This document shows, in pieces, positions 34,386-46,105 of a stretch of DNA of 64,000 bases; the first letter of the stretch is position 1, and the number at the start of each line of letters is the position of its first letter. A model generated the notes under the pieces. The model saw nothing but the letters and a program-made list of their open reading frames with translations. It had not been told where the DNA came from and ran no database searches. The stretch lies in the NCBI RefSeq assembly GCF_019112545.1, contig NW_025064884.1:1872032-1936031 (forward strand), read 5' to 3'. The stretch comes from Guyanagaster necrorhizus. Lineage: Eukaryota; Basidiomycota; Agaricomycetes; Agaricales; Physalacriaceae. The translations under genes were made by a program, and so were the position numbers.

Positions 34386-34834
34386 CATCGAAACATTGAC
34401 GGGCTGGTATTTATATTTGCCTTTCATTCTGTTTCGACTATGCCTCATCGCCCAGTAAACAAACCCATTGTTTCAATGCGCTCTACATCCCAGCTAGCGA
34501 TGACATCTTTGTGGCCGCTGTTTGGTTGCTCGACTAAGATTTGCTTTGACCGTATCATGCGGATTTTTCTGTGGATCTGATGTACCTCTGTCTCCTGTCA
34601 GTGAACCAACTGGAGAGGGTGTCCATCATGAAAACATGAAAACATTGCTGGCGCTGTCTTCATTATAACTCAGAGTACGATGTCGTACTATCCGTGAGTA
34701 CCGTATATGATCGCCTTCCTATCTTTGAAAGCCCTAAAAGTTATCTTGGACAGACCACCCACGTGAAAAAATAGGCCTGCTACCTCGGCTAATGCGTTAA
34801 TCCGTCCTTTCTTCCTAACGGCTACCATCTGGCA
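34386..34834. other. Intergenic, nothing recognised
   Basis: CpG-containing DNA between the truncated F-box fragment and the hydrolase gene, presumably holding the hydrolase promoter. No motif was identified. Confidence 0.4.
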
Positions 34835-36013
34835 ATGTCAGGGCGAATATCGTCAAAGGTCTTTATTCCGAGTCCGTAAGCTGGTGAACCTAGTTCAATC
34901 GCTGGCGTTCTGGAGCAATCAGAACCCGGAAAATCGACACACGGAAGGAAGCTCGCTCTGGTTCGTGGAAAAGTTCCTTATCAATCCAAATAGTTCTAAT
35001 CGTGCTTTGTAGATTCTTCATGGCTCTGCCGGGTATGTTGCGCTCCGATGAGTCGGATACGGTATTTATTCAGGCAGACATCAGCCACAAAAACTACCTT
35101 TTCTTGAGGAGGCTTGCTACCACTCTACCCGTGGACACTTTTCGCTTCGACTTTCGGTAAGTGATGGTTGGTCATTTTCATCTCTATCACAGCTAACCAT
35201 ATCTTAGAGGGCACTTCGAATCACCTGGTATTTGGCGGCAAACCTCATTAGAACAGGATGTCTTGGATCTCCATGTCGTCACAGAATACCTCACAACCTA
35301 TTTTGGGTACCATATCGATTTGATTGTCGCCCACTCTCGTGGTACGATAGTCGCCGTCCGCTGGCTATGCACAACTGAGGAAGGGAAAAGTGTTTCGGGA
35401 TTTGTAAATGTGTCCGGTCGATATCGCATCCGAGTGAGTGTTCCTCCATGCTACAGGCAGGGAAATGTCAAACTGAACGTGTTCTCCGCAGGGCATCTAC
35501 GGTGAGGGCGCTTTCCTGATTCGCAGAATTTCTTAGCTCACGACGATCGAATATGTAGATGACGATGAAACCAAGGAATGGAATGAAAGCTTCGCTGCTC
35601 AAGGATACCATCTCTTGAACCTCAAAGCCTTCAAGATCAAAGTTTACCCCGAAGACATAGACACGTTCGCTAATTTCGATGGGTCGCTGGTGGGATCCAG
35701 GTTCGCTCAAAGAACTGATGTTCTAACGATACACGGGGTGCTGGACAGGACAGTGCCAGTGTATGTTGCGTCTCCGCTGAGAAACAGTTTGCTCATCTTT
35801 ATTGGGTACGACGCCGTGCTATACGTAAAGACCCTCAGCAAGCGCTACCCTGGGATGCACTCCTTACACCTCATGGAGAATACGGATCACAACTGTACCG
35901 GACGGTACGATGAAGTGGTACGGACCATTTTTGATTGGTGGGATAGCCAATTGAAGGGGAAGCTCCAGTCAGGTGTCTGGAAAGGGACGGAAGATGTGAA
36001 GGGCAAACTGTAA
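34835..36013 (+). CDS. Alpha/beta-hydrolase family gene, possibly inactivated
   Basis: Exons by splice signals and homology: 34835-34960, 35013-35032, 35085-35156, 35208-35433, 35492-35501 and 35559-36013; the five introns are 51-58 bp. The protein has ALILHGSAGHKNYLFLRRL (oxyanion HG), DTFRFDFRGHFESPG, the nucleophile motif AHSRG (G-x-S-x-G-like), an acid in HGVLDRTVPV, and a His in ENTDHNCTGR. The family hydrolyses esters; the substrate here is unknown. Exon 1 has an in-frame TAA at 34,877-34,879, inside an 18-bp GTAAGC...CCTAG stretch that looks like a shrunken intron. Near 35,762, DNA that aligns to an intron in relatives reads through in frame because the acceptor is not AG. It may be a recent pseudogene. 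Confidence 0.7.
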
Positions 36014-36384
36014 GACCAAATATTGTCTTTAATGTAATGCACGCTCCATTTGTTGATAATAGGAGTGGTCCGATGTCGTAACTGCTGCTTAGTTCAAAAA
36101 ACCGACAGCCCAGCATACGCCGTGGCGTGACAGTATTACGCACGTGACATATGACATGTCGCGAGTGTAACACTGTAGAAGTGGCAGGCTTTACCAAGAG
36201 AAGGCTCGTTTCCGAACACTACCATCGTCTCATCACAAAAGCAGAGTCAGGTATCACTTGATGAAGATGGGGAAAGAGTATGTCGTTGAGCTTATGATGA
36301 TAGGTTTACTGACCGGTTATTTAGTGCCACAGTGCATCACTCAGTATTGGAACAGCAATGCCTCTCTGCTTGCAGTGTAATAAC

Positions 36385-36587
36385 TGTTGCGGGACGACAC
36401 AAGTACCTGATGTCAACCTTATATAAGCATAGACAGTTTTGTCCTGAGTCAACAGTCAATTGCCTTTAAGCAATTGACCATCATACTCAGGTAAGTAGTA
36501 GTCATATGTACCTCTGCCTTTAAGCAATTGACCATCATACTCAGTCTGGCCTATTATCCACTGTGTAAAAGTAACCTGCCTGCAACA
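36385..36587 (+). repeat. 5' LTR, 203 bp, with internal duplication
   Basis: It has 54 bp more than the 3' LTR because a 28-bp block (CCTTTAAGC...CATACTCAG) occurs twice, separated by 26 bp of new sequence. It keeps CpGs (TGCGGGACGACAC) that the 3' LTR shows as TGTGGGATAACAT. Confidence 0.95.
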
Positions 36588-36599
36588 GGTTATGGGCCC
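36588..36599 (+). other. Primer-binding site, half-tRNA initiator Met type
   Basis: GGTTATGGGCCC directly follows the LTR. Its complement GGGCCCAUAACC is the anticodon stem-loop of eukaryotic initiator tRNA-Met. Drosophila copia is known to prime from an internal cut of this tRNA rather than from its 3' end. Confidence 0.85.
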
Positions 36600-36704
36600 T
36601 GCACTTTAAGGCCTATTTCGAGTTTTTTTTTCCTTTGCATCTTGCCTGTGCCCTGCTATCTCCATCAGTCACTTCACTACTGAAATGATATCACCACATA
36701 CATT

Positions 36705-39700
36705 ATGCCATCCTTTGACACAATCAAAAAAGGCTTCGACAATCTAAATGCCTCCAACTATGGCAAGTGGGAAGAAAACATGTCGGCCTTACTCAAAACT
36801 CACCACGAGTATCTTATCACCATTGGCTGTGACCCTGAACTGGAGTTTGCAGACTCTAAGAAGCCAACATACCAGGAGAGGAAGGACTGGAAGGACTGAA
36901 AGGAAACTCAGGTATTGGCTGCTGACACAATCTACCTCTGCCTTGATGAATCCCAGAAGGCTCATGTCAAGAACTGTCTTGATGATCCAGAGAGGATGTG
37001 GGACACATTAAAGGCACACCATCAGCAAAGAAAACCGGTGACTCGATTTGTAGCCTATGACAGCTTCTTCAATCTCAAGAAGGAGACAGAAGAATCACTT
37101 TCAGACCTTGCCAGTTGGGGCACTCAAATCATGAGTCATATCTGTGCTCTGCATTCTGCTCATTTTGGCCTTCAGCAGTTAGAAGAAGAGCTTCTCATTA
37201 TGGCCCTGATTTGTGCACTCTCTCAGCCCAAATTTGAAAACTTCATCAAATCACTATTCCTTCTCTCCAATAAACTCACTCTCAAAAGACTCCACACTGC
37301 ATTTCACAATAAAGAAAACAATCAGAAGCTGTGTGCTGGTGATCCAGCAGTCTCTGTTGCTCTCAAAGCCACACCTTTCTATTCAGCCACAAATCAGACT
37401 ACCAATGCCACTGCAAAATGTGGATGGTGCCTTTGCGAGAATCATGCAGAAGAAGAATGTATAATCAAGAAGTTTTCACTTAAATGGGACCATGAACATG
37501 CTGCTGACTGTACTGCTGGAAAGCATTGTCACAAGAGGGCTGAAAAGAAGGACTCAGAAGCTGCTAACTCTGCCAAGACAAAGGAGGAGACTGCTAGCCA
37601 AGCAAGTACTGATTTATCATCACTTGCTGTGTCTCATTGGAATACTGATACAGATGCTTCTCATCATATGACCCCTCACTGACAATGGTTCTGACTCTAT
37701 GCTCCACATGTCATTCCCATTCGTCTTGCAGATAATTCAGTCATTTATTCAGCAGAGATTGGGTCAGTAGTATTGGAGCCAGAGATTCAGGGGGAGAAAG
37801 GCTTGGTGGTGGAACTTCTTGACATATTACATGTACCAGCATTGAAAAGTAATCTCTTGTCACTCTATCATCTTACATGGGAAAAGGGATTTAGGATCTC
37901 AATTGCTGGATCAGATGTCACTTTCAGCCAGGGTGAAAAGATCCAATTCACAGCAACTGTAAACAAGAGCAATATTGGCTATATCAATGCTACCACACAT
38001 TCATTCTCAAAATCGACCACTATCATTGCAAACTCAAGCTCTACAAGTACCTGCCAGATGGACAACACACTTTGGCACAGACATTGCTGTCATTGAAACA
38101 TGGACACTATATGGCACATGTATACAAAGCAGCTAGTAACTGGAATAAAGCAAGAGTCAGATCCCCCAACTGATCCTATCTGCATACCATGCCTTGCTGG
38201 CAAACAGCATCACCACAATGTTTCTCATGGCCCTTCAGAGCAGAAGAAACACCTTCTTGAGCAAGTATACAGTGATATCAAAGGTCCAATGCCTGTCACA
38301 ACTCCAGAGGGCTATCGCTACTGGATAATATTCATCTACAGTGCATCTGACACTTGGGCTGTCACACCTCTGAAGTATAAAAGTGATGCCTTTAATGCCT
38401 TCAAGCAGTTCAAAGCATATGCAGAGAATACCCACCCAGGACTCAAAATCATTAAGTTTCAGGAAGATAAAGATGGTGAATATATGGGAAAGGAGTTTGT
38501 TGACTTCTGTGCTGAGCATGGGATCAAAAGATGACATACTGAACCTGATGAACTATACCAGAATGGCACAGCAGAATGAGCCAACTGCACAATTGCAGAG
38601 GCCATCACTGCCATGCTAAATGAGTCACATCTCCCACCATCATTTTGGAACCTCGCTCTCTGAGTGTTCATTCATGTCCAAAATCACATTTCCACAGATT
38701 CTCTTCCAAACACCACACCCTTCACAGAATGGGACTCAAATCACCAAAAACCAGATATATCCCACTTTTGTGTGTTTGGATGTCTTGCATATATGCTAGT
38801 ACAAAAAAAGGGACATCGAGCATTAGAGTCACACACCCAAAAATGTATCTTTGTTGGATATCCAGAGGGAGTAAAAGGCTGACTATTCTGGAACCCATCT
38901 ACACAGCAGTTTATCACCTCCAGCTATGCTGTATTCAATGAGTATGTATTTCCTGAAAATCACAAAAATATTATAAATCCTCTTGGTGATGATACATCTC
39001 TCACAAACAGATATAACAGCACAGATACTGCTATACCTGATGCAGCGATGCCTCATCAAGGGGGAGAGAACATACCTACTGATAAGCTATCTCTGCCATC
39101 TGAGCAACTCCCATCATCATCATCATCACCATCCTCGCTAGCTCCATCCACTCTATCAAATATGCAAACACCTTCAGAATCACCTCTTACTCCACTATCA
39201 AGTCTTCTGACATCTTCTACACCCTCTTTACCACTTTTACATCCTCAGGCACACTTTGAGCCACAATACAACTTTAAAGATCTTATAATCCCATCTCCAA
39301 ACACTGGACATGGTTTTTACTGTAAACATTCTGGCACCAATGCAATAAACTCACTAGACTCAAATAAACCTCTTTCTGATCCTATTGAGGAAACCACTGC
39401 TGAGCCAGAGCTTACTGAGACAGATGTTGTCACAGGAATGACCTTTGTATTGCATGATGATGACTATATCACATATACAGAAGCTCTTGAGCTTGCATTT
39501 CAGACAGCAGTAGAGATGGCAAACCAAGCATCTGCATCTAATGATGAACCAAAGACACTTGCAGAGGCAATGACTTGGTCAGGAGAGGAAAGTGAAAAAT
39601 GGTATGAGGCAGCTCAGCAGGAATTGAATGCACTGCAGGAGAGTGGCACCTTTGAGCTTGTGAAGCTCCCTCCAGGGTGAAAGGCTATAGGTGAAAAATG

Positions 39701-41114
39701 GGTCTTCAAAGTGAAGCATAACCCTGATGGATCCATTGAATGCTACAAGGCATGCTATGTCGCAAAAGAGTATTCACAGTGGCCAGGTTTTGACTACACT
39801 GAAACCTTCTCTCCTACTCCAAAATGGGCAGCTATCTGAACAGTCCTCACTCTTGCTGCACTTGAGGACCTAGAGCTCTGGAGTGTGGACATCTCATCAG
39901 CATTTCTGAATGGTGATCTAAAAGAGGAGGTATACCTTCAACAACTAGAGGGATTCAAGACAAAGGACGAGAGCTGGGTGCTTTGTCTCTTCAAGTCCAT
40001 CTATGGACTGAAGCAGGCTGGATATAAATGGCACAAAAAGCTCCACAGTGCTATGACCAAGATGGACTTTGACAGAGTATGCTGTGAACACAGTGTATAG
40101 GTGTACAAGAGAGATGATGCTTGGATTATTGTTCCAGTGTTTGTCAACGATGTAACAATTGCTGCAAAGTCCATGGAGTCTGCATGACATGTTGTTGATG
40201 ATCTCAAGAAGCACTTCAAACTTCACGATCTAGGTCCAACTTCATTCCTCCTCAGTGTCAAAATACACAGAGACCATCTAAACCAAACACTCACACTCTC
40301 TCAACCACAGTATATCCAAAAAATCCTAGAATGTACCAGAATGTCTGACTGTAACAGTGTCAGTACTCCTCTTGATCCACACACTAAGCTATCCAGCTCA
40401 ATGTCCCCTGCTACTCCAGAGGAATGGAAAACCATGCAGCATATCCCATATCTTCAAATTCTTGGCTCTGTAGCATATCTGGCCATTGCCACTCATCCTG
40501 ACATAGCTTTTGCAGTCAGTGTCCTATCACATTTTAGGAAAAACCCTGGATTGAGGCATTGGGAGGCCCTGAAATGCCTCCTCAGATACATAAAGGAAAC
40601 AATCAACCTAAAATTGACATATTCACCTGATGCTACAAACCCAGACCTGTTCAAAACATACACAGATGCAGATTATGGTGGAAACCCAGACAATGGACAC
40701 TTGACCTCAGGATATGTTGTCAAGATGGGCACAGATGCAGTCAGCTGGATGAGTCAGCTACAATCTATAGTAACCTTATCGACCACAGAGGCCAAATATG
40801 TGGCTGCCATCTCTGCTGGACAGGAAATTCTGTGGCTGCAAAACCTGTTCACAGAATTTGGCTTCCATCATCTGTCACCATCGCCACTGCTGATTGACAA
40901 CCAGTCTGCTCTCTCTGTTGCTTGCAATTCTGATCATCACAGTCATGTCAAACATCTTGACCTCTGCTTCTACTGGTTATGAGACAAGGTTGAGCAGGGG
41001 CACATACATATTGAACATCTTTGCACAGAAGATATGCCTGCTGACATCTTCACAAAGGCCTTAGGGAAGGAGAAGATGACTCACATGATCAGGCTATTGG
41101 GTCTTAAACTCTGA
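36705..41114 (+). pseudogene. Copia gag-pol polyprotein, single frame with 13 stops
   Basis: One uninterrupted frame of 1,469 codons with no frameshift. Gag starts MPSFDTIKKGFDNLNASNYG and ends in a Cys/His-rich stretch (CGWCLCENHAEEEC). Protease reads NTDTDASHHMTPH, where the D-T/S-G motif is damaged. Integrase has CLAGKQHHHNVS, VYSDIKGPM, EDKDGEYMGKEF and VFGCLAYM. RT has DISSAFLNGDLKEEVYLQ, SIYGLKQAGYKWH and FVNDVTI, where YVDD is expected, so the active site is lost. RNase H has YTDADYGG and TTEAKYVA. Internal stops: TGA at 36897, 37680, 37692, 38094, 38532, 38577, 38661, 38880, 39678, 39837, 40185 and 40980; TAG at 40098. Confidence 0.95.
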
Positions 41115-41127
41115 GAAGTATTGTGTC

Positions 41128-41136
41128 AAGGGGAAG
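41128..41136 (+). other. Polypurine tract
   Basis: AAGGGGAAG immediately before the 3' LTR; the plus-strand primer site in copia replication. Confidence 0.85.
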
Positions 41137-41285
41137 TGTTGTGGGATAACATAAGTACCTGATGTCAACCTTATATAAGCATAGACAGTTTTGTCCTGAG
41201 TCGACAGTCAATTGCCTTTAAGCAATTGACCATCATACTCAGTCTGGCCTATTATCCACTGTGTAAAAGTAACCTGCCTGCAACA
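41137..41285 (+). repeat. 3' LTR, 149 bp
   Basis: TGTTGTGGGATAAC ... CCTGCAACA; lacks the 54-bp duplication of the 5' LTR. Confidence 0.95.
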
Positions 41286-41353
41286 ATAACACATTTTTAA
41301 CATCTGGATATGAGCTTCCACCTCACATCTGAAACAACATCCATGCCCATATC

Positions 41354-42040
41354 TTGCCTACAACTGCAGAAGCTTGTCAAATTCCTCAGAGAATTCTTGC
41401 TGCAGAATATGACCTCGTATGCTACCAAATGGAGCTCTCTCAGCTACATGCCACCCTGCAGAAGCTAGAAAGGCAGGAGGCCCAAGTCAAAAAGTACACA
41501 TCTGGATATCACTGCTACCTCAATACTCCCAGTCAATTTCCCACTGAAATTCTTCTTTTCATCTTCAAAGAAGTGGCATCCTCAGTAGCTGACCATTATT
41601 TTATGATGACCCTCAGCATATCTCTTGTTTGTTCCCAGTGGCAAAACATATATGTGGGAGAGGGATGTTCTTCTGACATCAACACAGCATTAGTGCATCT
41701 GTACAGCAAATGCTCTGTTAAAGGGCCATTCTGTGTCTCTGCAAACATGATGGGCGAAGATGAGGGTTATCAATATGACCCTGCTCTATCTTTTCTTTAT
41801 CATACATACATCGGACTGCTGGAAGGAGGCCAATGTATGACTTCCAGGTCCAGAAATATTCTCTCTCGATGTAAGTGTAACAAACAATGTCCTGATGTTG
41901 TTGCATACTCTCAATCTGAAGTTCATGGAGATAGCCCCCACACAACAGTGCATCGCATTCTCCTGTGCTCTCCAATTACAGACTGTCACCCTAAAGGGTG
42001 TATGGGTCCAGGAAGTCAAGCTCCCATAGGCACAGATTAA
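41354..42040 (+). pseudogene. F-box protein relic
   Basis: It starts with a heptad-like helical stretch (QMELSQLHATLQKLERQEAQ), then an F-box: LNTPSQFPTEILLFIFKEV and SISLVCSQWQNIY. This is the usual layout of basidiomycete F-box proteins, a short coiled coil and then the F-box. After about residue 100 the frame loses resemblance to the expected body. CpG is depleted and the copia 3' LTR lies 70 bp upstream, so the 5' end may have been separated by the insertion. Confidence 0.6.
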
Positions 42041-43139
42041 GACACTTGAACTTGGTGGAGGTTGCTCCAACTGTCCATTTGATTGGGCAATAGTGAGCAG
42101 TGGCACCGATGCTTCCAGAGATCCAATCTGTATTGACTGCTTCTCTGCTCTTTTTTGCATCTTATGATCAGCAGCAATTTCCAGACCGATATACCTAACA
42201 TCACTTCACCTAACCCTCTGGCCGACTGATTTGTACATGTTCGAAGAATGTTTTGAGTTGGTCATGTGCCAGAAATCTGTGGTGGTTCCAGGCCAGCTCG
42301 TACTTGTTCTTCAAACCATTTCGTCCCTCCAGTCTCTTAAAATCTTCAAGATGACAGTCTTGAAACTGACCAATACTGCGACTCTAACTCTTGGAATATG
42401 ATGCAGGGCCCAAGGAATTTTCGAAGTAAACCAACTTTCAGCCTTGAATGTGATTTATGATCTCCCCTTTTGCATTTATCCTCAGGCTCATTAATACCAG
42501 TTATTTAGATTAACATGTGAGTGCCACCATAGCTGAAGGTGATATTCTAGGAATATATCTATATGTGCATGTATCCTCTCACTGTATAACATGCATATCT
42601 AACCTGTATTTCCTCCCAGGATTTGCCATGGAACCCCTGTTAGGACATCTTTCCTCCCCTTTGACCCCATATCTCAATAGCCTTCTCTATAAGCCATGAA
42701 CTTTATGTCACCTAATAATAGATGTTTGTTTCAGTATGTTATCATAAACTCAATCATCGACCTGTCAGCCTGTGCATGAGCTGAAAAGGCAATCTCTGTT
42801 AGAAGAAAAGAAGAAACAGCTTTATAGAAGGAATATCAAGGAGCCATAGATGTTGACAGTTGAAGGCAAAGAGGCTGTGACGTGACAGCTATCCCTCCCA
42901 CACTTCCCATCTTTCCTTCCTTCCACCATCACACCTGCTGGAGATGACGTCCTTCATCTCATCATGGCAGCTCTCTGCGATATCTTCTGCTCTTAATTAC
43001 ATGGCCAACTATGAGAGAACTGCCAGTGCATCGACCCCATTGCCTCTGCTCATTGGCATCACTGATATGAAATCTACCTTGGAGATTTTCTTGGAGTACT
43101 CATGGATTTATGAGTGGTAAGAGTAGGTTGGAAATATGT
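42041..43139. other. Unassigned mutated DNA
   Basis: Leu-rich short frames near 42,250-42,450 (FECFELVMCQKSVV-like) may be the rest of the F-box gene. Nothing else was recognised up to the minus-strand gene copy. Confidence 0.35.
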
Positions 43140-43141
43140 TC

Positions 43142-43897
43142 TTATTCTAAAAAGAAATTGAATGAAACTTGTAGATGGAGCTTGATATTACTACCATGAC
43201 ATGAGGGTCGCCCCTCATTTGTTCCTGAGCCAGCTTGGTGGGGTAGTAGCAATGACTGGGCATGGGTTGTGGAATGGTGGAGGGAGCCCAGGAGGCACCA
43301 TGGGAGCTGAGGAGAGTATGAGGGGCCCATCATTACTGTTGTTGTCCCTGATGGGCCATTCGATGATATATCTACAAATGTGTTATTGTGCTGTTCATTA
43401 TGAACACTGTCATGATAATGGGTTTTGTGGGCCCTGTTGCTGAGTATAAGGAATATGATCTAAGCATCAAATTCCATGTGATTGGTGGGCGGAATGTGGC
43501 ATGGGGAGTTTTTGCGCCTGTATAGTCCACTCTGGATGTTGGCCTATATTGTCGACTCTCTCGTAGAAATAGAGAATGTTGAAGGTGTCAAGGTCAGTGG
43601 GACACATGTCATAGAGGGCCTCAGTACTGCCAACCACTATAATCAGACAGGAGAAAGGGTCTGTCTCATCAAGAGCATTATGGAGAGATGCTACCTTGAG
43701 TGGTTATGACATGGCAGTGTAGTTCCCCTGCTGAGAATAAGTCTATCTGTTTTCTTTAGCATTTGGTCAATGTGCTCATCAGAATTCTCCCAATATAGCA
43801 AGGGTCTAAATCTTCTACAGGCATTACTGCAATTCCAGTTGGACCATGCAAGATGTCAATCACGCATGCTACCCCAATAGTCTCTATCTACAGATCG
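43142..43897 (-). pseudogene. Unrecognised multicopy gene, copy 5
   Basis: Reading minus: exon 2 (ETIGVACVIDILHGPTGIAV ... YIGRIL), an intron beginning ATGAGC (donor GT lost), TTCTCAG and the exon-3 start QGNYTAM near 43,725, then the segment matching FVDM..GPSG..TAM.GPSY near 43,340, and the exon-4 acceptor at about 43,155. Most of the repeat-unit region is deleted. Exon 1 is absent: the sequence upstream is a gypsy fragment, and the acceptor CTGTAG is shared. Confidence 0.6.
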
Positions 43898-44240
43898 GTG
43901 AGCTCTTCATTTTCATATCCATTGAGGTGGACTAGAAACCACTGTTTTCTATAACAAATTTTGTCATTGAGGATCACATTGATCTCATATCCATCTTCAT
44001 TATCTATGACCACCAGCTTCAGCAGTGATGGTGCTTTCTGGTTCAAGGCATTCTGCTGCTCTGAATGGCTTGAGTAAGTTTTCATTAAAGACAGGATGGA
44101 TTTTCCATGTGTAACCCCATAATCCTTTGCCACTGATGATTTCAGTGATTTTGACTTTTCAGATGGCAAGGTTCTTGTCATTAAACTGGGAAGCTTCAGG
44201 GAGTTGAGTAATGAAGGGACTCATTGTTGACATAGTTAAG
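43888..44240 (-). pseudogene. Gypsy integrase C-terminus and chromodomain fragment
   Basis: The minus strand has HPVFNENLLKPF in one frame, the hallmark following the GPY/F module. The next frame has VIDNEDGYEINVILN and WFLVHLNGYENEEL, a degenerate chromodomain (EYEVE..L...YLVHWKGY in families). It abuts copy 5 of the unrecognised gene directly. No LTR was found beside it. Confidence 0.6.
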
Positions 44241-45178
44241 GATTACAGTATTTCATGTGGATATTGAGTTGTTTTGTAGATACAATTTACTGTGTTCTTC
44301 TTGACTGGTTTAAAGGCAAGGGTGGGGCCACATAACCTAAAGTAAGATGAACAATGTAGTTAGAACTAAGTAAATGAGTGAGTGGGGTACATGTAGTATA
44401 TGAGTTAAGTAAAGCATATCTCAGTCAGTGCAATAATAGTGAAATGACTGAGATTGTAAATGTAACTATCAGGTATATATACTATAGGATTGAAGTATAG
44501 GAGTATGGATAAACAAAAGGGTCTATAAGAAACAGCATACAGTATGAGTGATCAATGTGGGAAAATGTTAGGCTATTATTATAGAAGTGAGATAAGTCAC
44601 AGCTCTGTCACATGAGGACTTTGGGTGAGCAAAGGATGACCAGGCAAAAGGTACTTTGATTCAGAAAAGTCATCTATCTACTGCATCATAAAGGTTTATA
44701 TAGTACTTGGGTAATTCAAACAGATAAAAAACAGATGTAGAGTAAGATTATAGAGATAAGAGTAAGCATAATGGGAAACAGTAACCTACTTAGTTGAATA
44801 ATATTGGTATAGTAATGTAAGGAGTCATGGGAGTAGAGTTTGACATATGTTGAGGTGTTACATATACCCTCTAGCATCTTCTCTGGTGAGCACCAATCAA
44901 ATAGGAATGTAGTTGGTGTTGGTGTTGATGCCTTTATCAAAAATTGAATAAGTCATCTGCATCCAAGCTCATCCCTGGCAATGCAACAAACTCATCCATA
45001 TTGACATCTTCTACAGGCTGTGAGACCACTTCTGGAGATGTCACAGATGTTGTCAAGAGAGATGTGACTGTTTCAGGATGTTTGTCAATCAGAGTAGTGC
45101 TGAATGTGACTTCTGGACTGGGATCAAGCACAAACACAGCAGCAGTCATGCTGAGAGCAGGTGAGTCTGTGGACATGG
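44241..45178. other. AT-rich DNA with one short acidic ORF
   Basis: Low-complexity AT-rich sequence from about 44,330 to 44,930. The minus ORF 44937-45176 (MSTDSPALSMTAAVFVLDPS ... DVNMDEFVALPGMSLDADD) ends next to the solo LTR at 45,179. It may be the N-terminus of a gene cut by that insertion. Unrecognised. Confidence 0.35.
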
Positions 45179-45395
45179 TGTTGGAAATTCTTGGTGTTGT
45201 GCAGGATAGACTCCAGGCTGGTAAGGCCAGATGGTATGAACTTGTTATTCTACAGCTCCTACAGAGCTTGTATTTATACTCTTCAGGCTTGTATCTAGAA
45301 TTTACTACAACTTTCTCTTTCTCTCAAGCTTACTCATCAACTCTCAGCATGATGCCAGATTGCCCTTTCTAGAACTTTCCAGCAAGATTCCAACA
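45179..45395. repeat. Solo LTR, 217 bp, same family as 14,647
   Basis: TGTTGGAAATTC ... GATTCCAACA, same length as the copy at 14,647. It is flanked by CATGG (45,174-45,178) and CATAG (45,396-45,400), a target duplication with one G-to-A change. Confidence 0.85.
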
Positions 45396-45910
45396 CATAG
45401 TAATCAGACTCAGAAGATCCATTAGAATGTCTGGCACAATGATATTTCAGGAGACTATGAGTGCAGCATACATAGATCTGAGATGATCCTCACAAATAAT
45501 TACTATGCCAGAAGTCTCAGCCCTGAGTGTGTGTTCAAAGTAGCATTTCTGATTGTGATGCTGAGTGGGAGGTGCATGTTCCTGTGAACCAGAGCCACAT
45601 AAGCTCAAGCCATGTTTCTGAACAATGGCAACTTGATTGAAGATGGCCTCTAACATAATCTCCTCATGGCAGACCAACTTGAAAACCTCAAATAACCCTC
45701 ACTATTATCAGCACATTTCTTTGATGGTGGTGGTAAGAAACCATTGATTGTAGGGCTAAGATCACTTCAGATGATCATGGTGCCTTCTTTCTTCTCAAAG
45801 GCAAAGAACCCTGTAGTTGCCAAATGTGAATTCCAATGAATATGGAATCTCTCATACTCTGTAGGAGGTGCTCAATCAGCCTCTTGTTCACATCTATGGA
45901 GATACTTGTC

Positions 45911-46105
45911 TGTTAGAATTAAGATGCTGGTGGTTCAGAGGGAGGTGTATTGGACTCAAAGGAAAGGTATATTTTGTCATATAGAGTAAGAACAATAGGG
46001 GTTCTGAGCCAAGTCAATAGATATAAAAATGTCAAAGTATAAAGTAAGCAGTAAATATATATAAATAGAATATGACATTGAAGCTATAAAAACCAAATCT
46101 CAACA
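45911..46105 (-). repeat. Probable LTR of a copia fragment
   Basis: TGTTAGAATTAAG ... AAATCTCAACA, 195 bp, next to a purine-rich minus-strand tract (AATAGTGGGAG). It lies downstream of the minus-strand gag at 46,290-47,186 and could be its 3' LTR, which would make that element gag-only. No partner LTR was found in the window. Confidence 0.4.

Larger units (their letters stand above)
36385..41285 (+). mobile_element. Full-length Ty1/copia retrotransposon, TSD ATAAC
   Basis: 5' LTR 36,385-36,587, 3' LTR 41,137-41,285, ends TGTTG...CAACA. ATAAC is at 36,380-36,384 and 41,286-41,290. Primer site, gag-pol and polypurine tract are all in the expected places. It lies at the border between CpG-containing and CpG-poor DNA. 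Confidence 0.96.

Noticed and set aside
36705..41114. TGA read as a sense codon (reassigned genetic code) in the copia polyprotein
   Set aside because: Open genes in the CpG-rich parts end normally and have no internal TGA. The same TGA pattern tracks CpG loss and comes with other C-to-T changes.
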